The notes: generated by a model not told the origin, from the letters alone. Numbered from the stretch's first letter, positions 29,100 through 38,700 are shown. The stretch: DNA of 42,291 bases from Gammaproteobacteria bacterium (GCA_015487785.1 WFPC01000061.1:1-42291), one strand, 5' to 3'. A program made the numbers and translations.

Positions 29100-29336
29100 A
29101 TGTCAAGAGTGTGTCAGGTTACAGGTAAGCGCCCGGTGACGGGCAACAATGTCTCTCATGCCAACAACAAGACCAAGCGACGGTTCTTGCCCAATCTGCA
29201 TCATCATCGTTTCTGGGTGGAAAGTGAGAATCGCTGGGTGCGTCTGCGCGTCAGTGCCAAGGGCATGCGCATCATCGACAAGAAGGGTATCGATGCCGTG
29301 CTGGCCGATATCCGTCGTCGTGGCGAAAACGTGTGA
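29100..29336 (+). CDS. rpmB: 50S ribosomal protein L28
   Basis: A 78-residue protein, [20 protein letters not shown], matching L28 in length and sequence. It is a late-assembly component of the large subunit. It lies 17 bases before rpmG, the usual pair, and has a promoter with extended -10 directly upstream. Confidence 0.98.
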   Translation: MSRVCQVTGKRPVTGNNVSHANNKTKRRFLPNLHHHRFWVESENRWVRLRVSAKGMRIIDKKGIDAVLADIRRRGENV

Positions 29337-29353
29337 CTTAGGGAGTAGCAGCC

Positions 29354-29509
29354 ATGAGAGAAAAGATACGACTGGTTTCATCGGCGGGTACAGGGCATTT
29401 CTACACCACGACCAAGAACAAGCGCACCATGCCGGAGAAAATGGAAATCAAAAAATACGATCCCGTCGTGCGCAAGCACGTGATCTACAAGGAAGCCAAG
29501 ATCAAGTAA
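29354..29509 (+). CDS. rpmG: 50S ribosomal protein L33
   Basis: A 51-residue basic protein, starting [20 protein letters not shown] and ending YKEAKIK, close to E. coli L33. It contains no cysteine, so it is the zinc-independent form, usual for Gammaproteobacteria. It is slightly shorter at the N-terminus than the E. coli protein. GGGAG precedes the ATG. A strong intrinsic terminator follows 15 bases after the stop. Confidence 0.97.
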   Translation: MREKIRLVSSAGTGHFYTTTKNKRTMPEKMEIKKYDPVVRKHVIYKEAKIK

Positions 29510-29524
29510 ATCGGGAGCCGTCGG

Positions 29525-29552
29525 AAAAAAACCCGCCTCGGCGGGTTTTTTT
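29525..29552 (+). terminator. Intrinsic terminator after rpmG
   Basis: ACCCGCC and GGCGGGT form the stem around a short loop, flanked by seven A on the left and seven T on the right. The T run makes it a textbook terminator on the plus strand. Confidence 0.93.
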
Positions 29553-29601
29553 GTGGATGCCGCCAGCCGGGTTCTGATATATAAGCAGGAGGTTTGGGAA
29601 C

Positions 29602-30180
29602 ATGAGAATGGAGGGGGTCATGTTGAGGGTATATCTGGGCGTATTGATGATGATGGTGGTGGGCCTGGCCCAGGGACAGACGGCGCAGGTCAGCCTGAGC
29701 GAAACCAGTGCGCAACTGAAATATGGCATGTTGGTGGGTGGGCAGCGTTTCGGGCGCAGCGAGCTGACTGCCGGTTTCCTGTACAACTCCGACAGCGATT
29801 ATATCGCCGAGGCCGCCTTGCTGGTGGTGGACGAGGCCGGTAGCAAGTTGCCGGGTATGCGAATTGGCCTGGGAGGCAAGTTCTATGGCGCATCCATCCC
29901 CAACAACGAGCTGGCGGCGTTGGCCATCGGTGGGGAAGTGTATTATACCCTGAGCCGCATGGATCGACTGACTCTGGCGGCGGAAGGGTTCTATGCTCCC
30001 AGCATCGTGTCGTTTCTGGATACCGAGCGCTTCTGGGAGGTCGCCGGACGGGTGCAGTATGCCGTGCTGCCCACGGCGGAGGCTTTCATCGAATATCGCA
30101 AGTTCTATGCCGAGCTGGATTCCGGAGCCGGGGTGAGCATCGACAAGGGCATACGTCTGGGTTTGCGCATCGAGTTCTGA
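29602..30180 (+). CDS. YfaZ-like outer membrane protein
   Basis: A 192-residue exported protein with an N-terminal signal peptide (about residues 7-25, cleavage near AQG-QT). The rest has alternating polar and hydrophobic residues typical of a small beta-barrel and ends in a C-terminal Phe (RLGLRIEF), as outer membrane proteins do. The order of segments, including [16 protein letters not shown] and EYRKF, resembles the YfaZ family of unknown function. Both ATG 29602 and ATG 29620 have a GGAGG nearby, so the start is uncertain by six codons. It is a single-gene unit between terminators. Confidence 0.75.
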   Translation: MRMEGVMLRVYLGVLMMMVVGLAQGQTAQVSLSETSAQLKYGMLVGGQRFGRSELTAGFLYNSDSDYIAEAALLVVDEAGSKLPGMRIGLGGKFYGASIPNNELAALAIGGEVYYTLSRMDRLTLAAEGFYAPSIVSFLDTERFWEVAGRVQYAVLPTAEAFIEYRKFYAELDSGAGVSIDKGIRLGLRIEF

Positions 30181-30206
30181 TATCTCGGGATACAACCTGT
30201 TCGGCG

Positions 30207-30236
30207 AGGCCCGGCTGTCGGCGCAGCCGGGCCTTT
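30207..30236 (+). terminator. Hairpin terminator after the YfaZ-like gene
   Basis: A perfect 11-bp stem, AGGCCCGGCTG with CAGCCGGGCCT, and a 6-base loop, followed by TTTCCGTTT. The T run is short, but the stem is strong. Confidence 0.75.
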
Positions 30237-30319
30237 CCGTTTGCGCCCAGGCTGAAATAGCCGGGCCAGTAGTGGTAAACTTTGCCGCAGGTTTCAACGA
30301 GCATGACGAGAGTTCATCT

Positions 30320-31066
30320 ATGGCAGGTCACAGCAAATGGGCCAATATCCGGCATCGCAAGGGCGCGCAGGACGCCAAGCGAGGCAAGCTTTTCACACGC
30401 CTGATCCGTGAAATCACCGTGGCGGCCCGCCTGGGTGGCGGCGACCCGGCGGCCAATCCGCGCCTGCGCGCGGCCATCGACAATGCCTTGTCCAACAACA
30501 TGCCCAAGGACACCATCGAGCGAGCGGTCAAGCGCGGCAGTGGTGAGCAGGATGGCTCGGCGCTGGAAGAAGTGCGCTACGAGGGCTATGGGCCCAATGG
30601 CGTGGCCGTAATGGTGGACTGCATGACCGACAACCGCAATCGCACCGTGGCCGAGGTGCGGCATGCCTTCAGCAAATGCGGTGGCAACCTGGGCACCAGC
30701 GGTTCGGTAGCCTATCTGTTCAAGCAAATCGGGTTGATCAGTTTTGCCGCGGGCAGTGATGAGGATGCCATCATGGAGGCGGCGCTGGAGGCCGGCGCCG
30801 AGGATGTGGTGACGCACGAGGACGGCAGCATCGACGTGGTGACCCGTCCGGAAAGCTTCAGCGACGTCAAGGCGGCGCTGGAGGCTGCCGGGCTGCAGCC
30901 GGAGAGCGCCGAAGTGACCATGCAGGCCGCCACCGAGGTCAGTCTCGACCTGGCCGGGGCGCAAAAGATGGTGCGCCTGTTGGAGATGTTGGAAGACCTG
31001 GATGATACCCAGAAGGTCTATTCCAATGCCGACATCAGTGAAGACGTGTTGGCGCAATTGACGTGA
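30320..31066 (+). CDS. yebC: YebC/TACO1 family protein
   Basis: A 248-residue protein beginning [20 protein letters not shown], the universal signature of the family. Members have been described as DNA-binding regulators and, more recently, as translation factors that help ribosomes through proline-rich stretches. The start is ATG at 30320; the in-frame ATG at 30272 adds 16 unrelated residues. It leads the yebC-ruvC-ruvA-ruvB cluster and overlaps the ruvC start by four bases. Confidence 0.96.
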   Translation: MAGHSKWANIRHRKGAQDAKRGKLFTRLIREITVAARLGGGDPAANPRLRAAIDNALSNNMPKDTIERAVKRGSGEQDGSALEEVRYEGYGPNGVAVMVDCMTDNRNRTVAEVRHAFSKCGGNLGTSGSVAYLFKQIGLISFAAGSDEDAIMEAALEAGAEDVVTHEDGSIDVVTRPESFSDVKAALEAAGLQPESAEVTMQAATEVSLDLAGAQKMVRLLEMLEDLDDTQKVYSNADISEDVLAQLT

Positions 31067-31569
31067 CCCGCATCCTTGGCATCGATCCTGGCTCGCGCAT
31101 CACCGGTTTCGGTGTGGTGGAGCTAGTGGGGCAGGACTTCCGCTACCTGGCCAGTGGCTGCCTGCGCTTGCAGGCAAGCGATTTGCCCCGCCGTCTGGCG
31201 GAGATCTTCCATGGCATGACGCAGGTGATCGAGGACCATGCGCCCGACGAGGTGGCCATCGAGCAGGTCTTCGTCAAGCGTAACGTGGCTTCGGCGCTGA
31301 AGTTGGGCCAGGCGCGTGGCGCAGCCATTTGTGCCGCGGTACATCGAGGGCTGGAAGTGGGGGAGTATGCCCCGGCCGCGGTCAAGCAGGCGGTGGTGGG
31401 GCAGGGGCGGGCGAGCAAGGAGCAGGTGCAGTACATGGTCGCTCTGCGTTTGGGCCTGTCGGGTCTGCCGCAGGAAGATGCCGCCGATGCCCTGGCGATT
31501 GCCCTGTGTCATGGCCAGAGCAGACAACTGGACCGGCGGCTGGATGGTTTGCGCGAGGCGCTGCCGTGA
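31063..31569 (+). CDS. ruvC: Holliday junction resolvase RuvC
   Basis: A 168-residue endonuclease that cuts four-way DNA junctions symmetrically. The four acidic catalytic residues are in place: Asp8 (GIDPG), Glu67 (AIEQVF), Asp139 and Asp142 (EDAADAL). The start is GTG at 31063, overlapping the yebC stop (GTGA); the ruvA GTG likewise overlaps its own stop. Coupled translation is likely. Confidence 0.97.
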   Translation: MTRILGIDPGSRITGFGVVELVGQDFRYLASGCLRLQASDLPRRLAEIFHGMTQVIEDHAPDEVAIEQVFVKRNVASALKLGQARGAAICAAVHRGLEVGEYAPAAVKQAVVGQGRASKEQVQYMVALRLGLSGLPQEDAADALAIALCHGQSRQLDRRLDGLREALP

Positions 31570-32168
31570 TTGGCCGGTTGCGCGGGGTATTGCTGGAGAA
31601 GCGGGCTCCCTGGTTGCTGCTCGACGTTCACGGCGTGGGCTATGAACTGGAAGCGCCCATGACCACCTTCTATGAGCTGCCGGAACTGGGTCAGCAGGTG
31701 GAATTGTTCACCCACTTGGTGGTACGCGAGGATGCCCAGTTATTGTACGGGTTTGCTCGCGAGTCGGAGCGAGCCGTGTTCCGCTTGCTGATCAGGATCA
31801 GCGGGGTGGGTGCCAAGTTGGCCCTGAGCATTCTCTCGGGCATGTCCGCCGATGAACTGGCGCGTTGTGTCCAGGCCGGCGATACCGCGCCGCTGGTGAA
31901 GTTGCCCGGCATCGGCAAGAAAACCGCCGAGCGCCTGATTGTGGAAATGCGCGACAAGCTGCCGGGAAGTGCCGGCACCGGCCTGTGTGCCGCGCCCGGC
32001 AGGCCGATGCCGGGCGATGCGGTGAGTGACGCAGTGAGCGCGCTGGTTGCGCTGGGCTACAAGCCCCAGGAGGCCAGCCGGCTGGTAGGCGCGGTGGACA
32101 GCGCCGGCCTGGGCAGTGAAGAGATTGTTCGCGCAGCCCTCAAGGGAACGCGGCAGGTGGGGGCATGA
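31566..32168 (+). CDS. ruvA: Holliday junction branch migration protein RuvA
   Basis: A 200-residue protein, (M)[20 protein letters not shown], that binds the junction as a tetramer and loads RuvB. The N-terminal OB fold is followed by helix-hairpin-helix motifs ([21 protein letters not shown]) and a C-terminal RuvB-contact domain (about 150-200). The start is GTG at 31566, overlapping the ruvC stop by four bases; a longer in-frame reading from 31329 runs within ruvC and is rejected. Confidence 0.97.
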   Translation: MIGRLRGVLLEKRAPWLLLDVHGVGYELEAPMTTFYELPELGQQVELFTHLVVREDAQLLYGFARESERAVFRLLIRISGVGAKLALSILSGMSADELARCVQAGDTAPLVKLPGIGKKTAERLIVEMRDKLPGSAGTGLCAAPGRPMPGDAVSDAVSALVALGYKPQEASRLVGAVDSAGLGSEEIVRAALKGTRQVGA

Positions 32169-33208
32169 TCGAGCAGGATCGTCTTGTTACCCCTCGGGCC
32201 GACAGCCGTGACGAGGCGCTGGATCGCGCCATCCGGCCCAAGAAACTGGCCGACTACGTGGGGCAGCAGACGGTGCGTGGGCAACTGGACGTGTTCATTC
32301 GCGCCGCCCGTGGACGGGGCGAGGCACTGGACCATGTGTTGCTCTATGGCCCCCCAGGGCTGGGCAAGACCACCCTGGCCCACATCATTGCCGGCGAGCT
32401 GGGGGTCAATATTCGTCAGACCTCGGGGCCGGTGCTGGAGAAGGCCGGTGATCTGGCTGCCCTGTTGACCAATCTCGAGCCACACGATGTGCTGTTCATC
32501 GACGAGATCCATCGTCTGGGCGCGGTAGTGGAAGAAGTGCTCTATCCCGCCATGGAGGACTACCAGATCGACATCATGATCGGTGAAGGTCCAGCGGCCC
32601 GCTCCATCAAACTGGATCTGCCGCCTTTCACCCTGGTGGGTGCTACCACCCGTGCCGGCCTACTCACTTCGCCCCTGCGCGACCGCTTCGGCATCGTGCA
32701 GCGGCTGGAGTTCTACAGTACCGGGGAATTGGTGGCGGTACTGCTGCGTTCGGCACGCATCCTCGGCGTGGGGCTGGATGAAGACGGGGCACACGAGATC
32801 GCCCGGCGTTCCCGTGGCACCCCTCGCATCGCCAACCGCCTGTTGCGCCGGGTGCGCGACTATGCCGAGGTGCGGGCCCAGGGACACATATCGGCGGCGG
32901 TGGCCGATGCCGCCCTCGACATGCTGGACGTGGATCAGCAGGGCTTCGACCACAGTGATCGTCGCCTGTTGCAGGCCCTGATCGAAAAATTCGATGGTGG
33001 CCCGGTGGGGCTGGACAGCCTGGCCGCGGCCATCGGCGAGGAGCGGGGCACCATCGAGGATGTCTTGGAACCTTTCCTTATCCAGCAGGGTTACATGATG
33101 CGTACCCCCCGTGGGCGAGTGGCCACGGCCACTGCCTACCGCCACTTCGGCCTGCCAGTGCCCTCCCGGGGCGAGCCGGACCTGTTCGGTGACGAGGGCG
33201 GCGCATGA
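32165..33208 (+). CDS. ruvB: Holliday junction branch migration ATPase RuvB
   Basis: A 347-residue AAA+ motor that drives branch migration with RuvA. Walker A is GPPGLGKTT at 62-70, Walker B includes Asp113-Glu114 (FIDEIH), and the sensor segment GATTRAG and arginine-finger region are present. A C-terminal winged helix ends the protein. The ATG overlaps the ruvA stop by four bases, and its own stop overlaps ybgC by four. Confidence 0.98.
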   Translation: MIEQDRLVTPRADSRDEALDRAIRPKKLADYVGQQTVRGQLDVFIRAARGRGEALDHVLLYGPPGLGKTTLAHIIAGELGVNIRQTSGPVLEKAGDLAALLTNLEPHDVLFIDEIHRLGAVVEEVLYPAMEDYQIDIMIGEGPAARSIKLDLPPFTLVGATTRAGLLTSPLRDRFGIVQRLEFYSTGELVAVLLRSARILGVGLDEDGAHEIARRSRGTPRIANRLLRRVRDYAEVRAQGHISAAVADAALDMLDVDQQGFDHSDRRLLQALIEKFDGGPVGLDSLAAAIGEERGTIEDVLEPFLIQQGYMMRTPRGRVATATAYRHFGLPVPSRGEPDLFGDEGGA

Positions 33209-33615
33209 CTGTATTCGCCTGGCCGGTGCGGGTCTATTACGAAGATACAGACCACGGTGGCGTCGTATATAATGCCAACTATTTAAAATTCATGGAGCGA
33301 AGCCGCACCGAGTGGCTGCGCAGCAAGGGCCTGGAACAGGATGAACTGATCGAGCGTCACCGCCTGATCTTTGCCGTGCGCTCGGCGGCCCTGGAATTCA
33401 TTCGCGGTGCCCGTTTCAACGATTACCTGCAGGTCACGGCGGAACCGGTGGAGGCCAGCCGGCTCAAGCTGGTGTTCGTTCAGCGCGTCTTCCGCGGCGA
33501 GCCCGGCGATGGCGAACTGTTGTGTGAAGGGCGTGTCCAGGTGGTCAGCCTGAATGCCGACAGCCTGCAACCCTGGCGCATGCCCAGGCCGATTTTCGAG
33601 GAGATCATTGCGTGA
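33205..33615 (+). CDS. ybgC: Tol-Pal associated acyl-CoA thioesterase YbgC
   Basis: A 136-residue hotdog-fold thioesterase. The active-site signature [17 protein letters not shown] is at 11-27. Members hydrolyse acyl-CoA or acyl-ACP; the link to the Tol system is positional and by association with phospholipid enzymes. Length is normal. It starts in the ruvB stop codon and ends in the tolQ GTG start, each overlap four bases. Confidence 0.96.
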   Translation: MTVFAWPVRVYYEDTDHGGVVYNANYLKFMERSRTEWLRSKGLEQDELIERHRLIFAVRSAALEFIRGARFNDYLQVTAEPVEASRLKLVFVQRVFRGEPGDGELLCEGRVQVVSLNADSLQPWRMPRPIFEEIIA

Positions 33616-34292
33616 CGACGGACTTATCCATAGTGAACCTGATCCTGGGTGCCTCGCCCCTGGTACAGTTGGTGATGCTTTTACTGGTGCTGGCCTCGGT
33701 ATTTTCCTGGACGGTGATCTTGGGCAAATGGCGGCTTCTGGGACGGGCGCGGGAGTCCGCCGAGGCCTTCGAAAAGACCTTCTGGACCACCAACGACCTG
33801 GGTGGCCTGTACCAGCGGGTGGCGCGAGCCGAGCGCAAGCCGGGGGAAAATTCACTGGAAACCATCTTTGTGGCGGGTTTTCGGGATTTCATTCGCCTGC
33901 GCAAGGATGGTGACCTGAGCCCCGACGTGATCATGGAAGGGGCGCAGCGCAGCATGCGCGTGGCGCTCAACCGCGAAGTGGATGCTCTGGAGACGCACCT
34001 GCCCTTTCTCGCCACGGTGGGCTCCACCAGTCCCTATGTGGGGCTGTTTGGCACCGTCTGGGGGATCATGAATGCCTTTCGGGCCCTGGGCAATGCCAAG
34101 CAGGCCACCCTGGCCATGGTGGCGCCGGGCATCGCCGAGGCCTTGATTGCCACCGCCTTTGGCTTGTTCGCGGCGATTCCGGCGGTCATGGCCTACAACC
34201 GCTACGTCACCGAGGTCGACCGGTTGAGCAGCCGTTACGATGCGTTCTTCGAGGAATTCTCCAACATCTTGCAGCGGCAGGCACACAAGTAA
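33612..34292 (+). CDS. tolQ: Tol-Pal system proton-channel subunit TolQ
   Basis: A 226-residue inner-membrane protein homologous to ExbB and MotA. Three transmembrane segments are visible, at about 15-38, 132-155 and 170-190. With TolR it uses the proton gradient to energise TolA during outer membrane constriction. The start is GTG at 33612, overlapping ybgC by four bases; the last base is shared with the tolR ATG (TAATG). Confidence 0.97.
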   Translation: MTTDLSIVNLILGASPLVQLVMLLLVLASVFSWTVILGKWRLLGRARESAEAFEKTFWTTNDLGGLYQRVARAERKPGENSLETIFVAGFRDFIRLRKDGDLSPDVIMEGAQRSMRVALNREVDALETHLPFLATVGSTSPYVGLFGTVWGIMNAFRALGNAKQATLAMVAPGIAEALIATAFGLFAAIPAVMAYNRYVTEVDRLSSRYDAFFEEFSNILQRQAHK

Positions 34293-34735
34293 TGGCACGA
34301 AGCTCTCAGCGACGCCCGCGACGGCGCACCATGTCGGAGATCAACGTGGTGCCCTATATCGACGTAATGCTGGTGCTGCTGGTGATCTTCATGGTTACCG
34401 CGCCGCTGCTGACCCAGGGGGTGAAAGTGGACCTGCCCCAGGCGGCCTCGGAGCCCATCGAATCCGAGCAGCTCGAGCCCCTGGTGGTCACCGTGGATGT
34501 CGGTGGCAACTATTATCTCAACATCGGTGCCGACCCCAAGCAGGCCATCGATCACCAGGCCCTGGTCAACAAGGTGGCCGCGGTATTGCGACACAAGCCC
34601 GATACCCCGGTGCTGGTGCGCGGCGACAAGGACGTCAGCTACGGCCGGGTGGTTACCGCCATGGCCCTGTTGCAACGCGCCGGCGCGCCCAGCGTGGGCC
34701 TGATCACCCAGGCGCCAGAGCCGGTGAAACGCTAA
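34292..34735 (+). CDS. tolR: Tol-Pal system subunit TolR
   Basis: A 147-residue ExbD-like protein with one transmembrane segment at about 18-38 containing the proton-carrying Asp (PYIDVMLVLLVIFM), and a periplasmic domain that binds peptidoglycan in relatives. The basic N-terminus RSSQRRPRRRTMSEIN is typical. It shares one base with tolQ and is followed by tolA after four bases. Confidence 0.97.
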   Translation: MARSSQRRPRRRTMSEINVVPYIDVMLVLLVIFMVTAPLLTQGVKVDLPQAASEPIESEQLEPLVVTVDVGGNYYLNIGADPKQAIDHQALVNKVAAVLRHKPDTPVLVRGDKDVSYGRVVTAMALLQRAGAPSVGLITQAPEPVKR

Positions 34736-34739
34736 GTTC

Positions 34740-35825
34740 ATGTTCTCGATACTGAAAAAACATCCCAAGGCCTTCGTTGCAGCGGTGTTGCTGCACTTGC
34801 TCATCGGTCTCTTCTTTGTGCTCAGCTTCGACTGGACCAGCAAGCCCGTGCTGCCCAGCCCAGAAGTGGACGTGGTGCAAGCGGTGGCGGTGGATGAAAA
34901 ACAGGTGCAGGCCGAGCTGGAAAAGCTCAGGCGCCTGGAAGAACAAAAACGCTTGCAGGAACAAGAACGGCTCAAGCGGCTGGAGCGTGAGGCGGAGAAG
35001 GCGCGCCGGGCGCGGGAGAAGGAACAGCAGCGCCTGGCCGAGCTGGAGCGCAAGCGGAAACTGGAGGCCGAGCGCAAGCGCAAGCTGGAGGCTGAACGCA
35101 AGCGGGCCGAAGCCGAGAAGCGGCGTATCGAAAAGGAACGCAAGCGGGCCGAGGCCGAGAAGCGCCGTATCGAGGCCGAGCGCAAGCGTGCCGAGGCGGA
35201 GAAGCGCAAACTGGAAGCCGAGCGCAAGCGCATCGAGGCCGAACGCAAGCGCGCCGAAGCCGAGCGCAAGAAGGCCGAGCAGGCCCGTCTCCAGGCCGAG
35301 GCCGAACGCAAAAAGGCCGAGGCCGAGCGCCAGGCGGCGCTGGAGCGGCAGCGCCAGGCCGAGCTGGAAAAGCGTCGGGCAGAGCAAGAGCGTCGCCGGG
35401 CCGAGGAGCTGGCACGCAAGGCCGAGGAAGAGGCGCGCAAGCGCCAGGAGGCTCAGCGCCGGGCCGAGGAAGAGCGCCTGCGCAAGCAGATGCTGGCGGA
35501 GGAAGAGCGCCGTCTGCAGGCTCAGCGGGAGAAACAGGCGCAGACCACCGTGCGCCGGTTTCAGGCCCTGATCAAGCAGAAGATCGAGCGTAACTGGATC
35601 AAGCCACCGGGTGCCCGCAAGGGGATGTCATGCCGGGTCAGGGTGCGTATAATGCCCAGCGGCGATGTGGCCCAGGTGGAAATCGTCAAGAGCAGTGGCG
35701 ATGCCCAGTTCGACCGTTCGGTGGAGCATGCGGTGCTGCGGGCCCAGCCGCTGCCGCTGCCGCGGGATCCGGCCCTCAAGGCCCGCTTCCGCCGCCTGAT
35801 ACTGGAGTTCAAACATGAAGGATAG
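34740..35825 (+). CDS. tolA: Tol-Pal system bridging protein TolA
   Basis: A 361-residue protein anchored by one transmembrane segment at about 11-30. Residues about 50-270 form a long, very Lys/Arg/Glu/Ala-rich helix spanning the periplasm, built of heptad-like units such as RKRAEAE. The C-terminal domain (about 275-361) has the TonB/TolA fold, with IKQKIERNWIKPP and the SCRVRVRIMPSG strand. It connects TolQR to TolB and Pal. Its start has a poor ribosome binding site within tolR, consistent with coupling. Confidence 0.96.
   Translation: MFSILKKHPKAFVAAVLLHLLIGLFFVLSFDWTSKPVLPSPEVDVVQAVAVDEKQVQAELEKLRRLEEQKRLQEQERLKRLEREAEKARRAREKEQQRLAELERKRKLEAERKRKLEAERKRAEAEKRRIEKERKRAEAEKRRIEAERKRAEAEKRKLEAERKRIEAERKRAEAERKKAEQARLQAEAERKKAEAERQAALERQRQAELEKRRAEQERRRAEELARKAEEEARKRQEAQRRAEEERLRKQMLAEEERRLQAQREKQAQTTVRRFQALIKQKIERNWIKPPGARKGMSCRVRVRIMPSGDVAQVEIVKSSGDAQFDRSVEHAVLRAQPLPLPRDPALKARFRRLILEFKHEG
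35039..35350 (+). repeat. Degenerate 21-bp (7-residue) tandem repeats in tolA
   Basis: Units of the form GAG-CGC-AAG-CGG-GCC-GAG-GCC recur many times, sometimes as a 42-bp double unit encoding RKRAEAEKRRIEKE. They encode the long helical domain of TolA. Copy number could vary between strains. Confidence 0.8.
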
Positions 35826-35834
35826 ATCCCAGCC

Positions 35835-37151
35835 ATGACGAGATGGATAAGCGCCCTGGCGTGTTGGCTGTGCCTGATGGCTTCGGCCCAGGCCACCCTC
35901 ACCATCGAGATCACCGAAGGTGTGGAAGACGCCGAGCCCATCGCGGTGGTGCCTTTCGGTTGGCAGGGTCAAGACGCGCCGGCGGTGGACATCGCCGCCA
36001 TCGTCGCCGCCGACTTGCGTCGCAGCGGCCGTTTCCGTCCCATGGCCGAAAAAGACATGCTGGCCAAGCCCTCCCAGACCGCCCAGATTCGCTTCAAGAA
36101 CTGGCGCATCATGGACGTGCCCTATCTGGTGATCGGCCAGATGCGCGAGGTGGGCGAGAACAGCTACCAGGTGGAATTCCGCCTGTTCGACGTGTTTCGC
36201 GCCAAGCAACTGACCGGCTACCGCATGCCGCCGGTGCGCCGGGCCCAGTTGCGCATGATCGCACACCAGATCAGTGATGCCGTCTATCAGGAGATCACCG
36301 GCGAGCGGGGTGCCTTTGCCACCCGCCTGGCCTATATCAAAAAACTCTCCAAGCAGGCCGATGACCCCTACCGTTACCTGTTGTTCATCGCCGATGCCGA
36401 TACTGAGAACGAACGTCCCGTCCTGCGTTCGCGCAATCCCATCTTTTCACCCACCTGGTCGCCCGATGGCAGCAAGTTGGCCTATGCGGTGGCCCGCAGC
36501 ACGGGGCAGAGCATCTACGTGTTCAATCTGGCAAGCAAGCGTATCGTGCAATTGACTCGCCCGGGGGAGAAATTCAGTGCCCCGGCCTGGTCGCCCGATG
36601 GTCGCAAAATGGCCATGGCCAAGCTGGAGAACGGCAGTTCCGACATCTTCGTGATGGACCTCGACACCCTGCAGAAACGACGCATCACCCGTCACTGGGC
36701 CATCGACACCGAACCGACCTGGTCGCCCGATGGCAAATCGCTGGTTTTCACCTCCGATCGCGGTGGCTCGCCCCAGCTCTACCAGTACGACTTCGACACC
36801 GGCAAGGTCAAGCGTCTGACCTTCGAGGGGAAACAAAACCTGCGCGCCTCTTTCTCTCCGGACGGGCGCATGATATGTTTTGTGCGGATGGGGGAGGACG
36901 GCCAGCACACGATTGCGGTGATGGACCTGGAAAACGAGACCACCCAGGTTTTGAGCAAGCGTTCCCAGCAGGAATCCTGGCATGAATCGCCGACGTTCGC
37001 GCCCAATGGCAGCATGATCATGTATGCCGCCATCTGGCATGGCAAGAATGTACTGGCCGCCATATCGGTGGACGGCCGGGTTCATCAACGATTTTCCGTC
37101 AAGACCGGGGCGAACGTGCAGGAGCCCGCCTGGTCACCGTTTCTGGATTGA
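35835..37151 (+). CDS. tolB: Tol-Pal system beta-propeller protein TolB
   Basis: A 438-residue periplasmic protein. A signal peptide (about 1-20, ending ASAQA) is followed by an N-terminal alpha/beta domain and a six-bladed propeller from about residue 190. The blades are marked by repeated WSPDG (or SPDG) motifs. It binds Pal and TolA in turn. It starts nine bases after tolA; pal follows after 80 bases. Confidence 0.97.
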   Translation: MTRWISALACWLCLMASAQATLTIEITEGVEDAEPIAVVPFGWQGQDAPAVDIAAIVAADLRRSGRFRPMAEKDMLAKPSQTAQIRFKNWRIMDVPYLVIGQMREVGENSYQVEFRLFDVFRAKQLTGYRMPPVRRAQLRMIAHQISDAVYQEITGERGAFATRLAYIKKLSKQADDPYRYLLFIADADTENERPVLRSRNPIFSPTWSPDGSKLAYAVARSTGQSIYVFNLASKRIVQLTRPGEKFSAPAWSPDGRKMAMAKLENGSSDIFVMDLDTLQKRRITRHWAIDTEPTWSPDGKSLVFTSDRGGSPQLYQYDFDTGKVKRLTFEGKQNLRASFSPDGRMICFVRMGEDGQHTIAVMDLENETTQVLSKRSQQESWHESPTFAPNGSMIMYAAIWHGKNVLAAISVDGRVHQRFSVKTGANVQEPAWSPFLD

Positions 37152-37231
37152 GGGGGGGATGCGTCCGGGCATGGCCTCGGGCGCGGATATCCGAACAAAT
37201 AAGAAAGTTACGAGAAGAGAGGAGTGATTCC

Positions 37232-37831
37232 ATGAAGCAACTTGCCAAGTTGGCGGTGGCGCTGATCCCACTGGTATTGATGGTGGGCTGCGGCAGCAAG
37301 TCCGGCACCTCGGAGGAGGCGGGCGAGACCGCAGTCAAGGGGGGCAAACCCGCGCTGGAAGGCGGTGCCATGGGCCGTGGCCCGGCGGCCGAGCGCCTGG
37401 AGGCGGGACAAGTCGGGCAGGCCGGGCAAACCGGTGAGACGGCTGCACAGGCCGGCGCCGCGTCGGCCGAGTCGGAGGCCGACAACTTCGCTGCCCTGTT
37501 GCAAAAGCGCAAGATCTATTTCGACTTCGACAAATCCGATATCAAGCCCGAGTTCCGTGACATCATTCTGGCGCATGCCAAGTACCTGGCCGAGAATCCC
37601 ACGGTCAAGCTCACCATCGAAGGGCATTGTGACGAGCGCGGCACGCGCGAGTACAACATGGCCCTGGGTGAGCGCCGGGCCTTCGCGGTCAAGCGCATGC
37701 TGATCCTAAACGGCGCCAGCCGTGATCAGATCACTACCATCAGCTATGGCGAGGAGCGGCCCGAGGTGGAAGGGCACGACGAGTCGGCCTGGAAGTGGAA
37801 CCGCCGCGCGGTACTGGTCTATTCCGAGTAA
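37232..37831 (+). CDS. pal: Peptidoglycan-associated lipoprotein Pal
   Basis: A 199-residue outer-membrane lipoprotein. The signal peptide ends with a lipobox at LMVGC, and Cys20 would be acylated and cleaved by LspA. A Gly/Ala/Glu-rich linker (about 25-85) leads to an OmpA-like peptidoglycan-binding domain from about residue 88, with FDFDKSDI and GHCDERGTREYN. The linker is longer than in E. coli Pal. The start is ATG at 37232 after GAGAGGAG; a longer reading from 37148 is rejected. The stop shares one base with cpoB. Confidence 0.97.
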   Translation: MKQLAKLAVALIPLVLMVGCGSKSGTSEEAGETAVKGGKPALEGGAMGRGPAAERLEAGQVGQAGQTGETAAQAGAASAESEADNFAALLQKRKIYFDFDKSDIKPEFRDIILAHAKYLAENPTVKLTIEGHCDERGTREYNMALGERRAFAVKRMLILNGASRDQITTISYGEERPEVEGHDESAWKWNRRAVLVYSE

Positions 37832-38700
37832 TGCGACCCGCGATGGCGCAAGATCGGTTCCGGGCGGGGTCGCCGTTGGCGTGGACGTTGGTGGCGGCCC
37901 TGTTCTTTGCTGCGCCGGCGGCCCTGGCGCTGGATACCCGTGGCATGACCCTGGATCAGCGCCTGAGCCGGCTGGAGCGGGTGCTGGACAACCAGAACCT
38001 GGCCGAGCTGGTGATGGGGCTGGAGCGCTTGCAGCAAGAAGTGGCCAGCCTGCGTGGCGAGGTGGAGGTGCAGGGGCACCTAATCAAGGGTTTGAAAAAA
38101 CAGCAGAAAGAACTCTACCTGGACCTGGATCAGCGTCTGCAGCAACTGGAAATGGCAGCCTCGGCCAGTGCTGAACAGCCGCAGGAGACGGAATTCGCCG
38201 ATCTGCCCCAGGTGGCTCTGCCGGTGGAAGGTGGCACAGCTGCGTCGGAGCCGCCGATGGCGGACGAGGGCGCCATGGCAAGCGTTCCGGAAAGCGCTCA
38301 GCCGCCGGTGCTCGACGAGGCGGGGGCCTACCAGCGTGCCTTCGACTTGCTTAAGTCCGGTGATTATGTGGCGGCTCGCCAGGCCTTCCAGGACTTTCTT
38401 GCCAGCTATCCCCAGGGACCGTATGCGGACAATGCCCAGTACTGGCTGGGCGAGGTATTCTATGTGAGCGGGCAATTCCAACAGGCGGCGGATGAATTCG
38501 CCAAGGTGATCGAGCGTTATCCGGAAAGTCCCAAGGTGCCGGATGCCCTGTTGAAACTGGGTTTCAGTCATTACGAGTTGCAACAGTGGACGCAGGCGCG
38601 CGACGTATTGCAGCGGGTACTCAGCCAGTATCCTTCGTCCACCGCGGCCCGGTTGGCGGAGCGGCGCCTGCAGCAGATGAAACTGGAAGGGCATATCTAG
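37831..38700 (+). CDS. cpoB: Cell division coordinator CpoB (YbgF)
   Basis: A 289-residue periplasmic protein. A signal peptide runs to about residue 34 (ALA-LDTRG). A coiled-coil trimerisation region follows (about 40-110), then a Glu/Pro/Ala-rich linker, and tetratricopeptide repeats from about residue 165 (AFDLLKSGDYVAARQAF, then similar units). CpoB links Tol to PBP1b during septation in E. coli. The ATG overlaps the pal stop by one base. Confidence 0.95.
   Translation: MRPAMAQDRFRAGSPLAWTLVAALFFAAPAALALDTRGMTLDQRLSRLERVLDNQNLAELVMGLERLQQEVASLRGEVEVQGHLIKGLKKQQKELYLDLDQRLQQLEMAASASAEQPQETEFADLPQVALPVEGGTAASEPPMADEGAMASVPESAQPPVLDEAGAYQRAFDLLKSGDYVAARQAFQDFLASYPQGPYADNAQYWLGEVFYVSGQFQQAADEFAKVIERYPESPKVPDALLKLGFSHYELQQWTQARDVLQRVLSQYPSSTAARLAERRLQQMKLEGHI

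Noticed and set aside
34235-35440. Minus-strand Ser/Arg/Ala-rich open frame of 401 codons opposite tolA
   Set aside because: Its repeats are the reverse complement of the TolA helix repeats.
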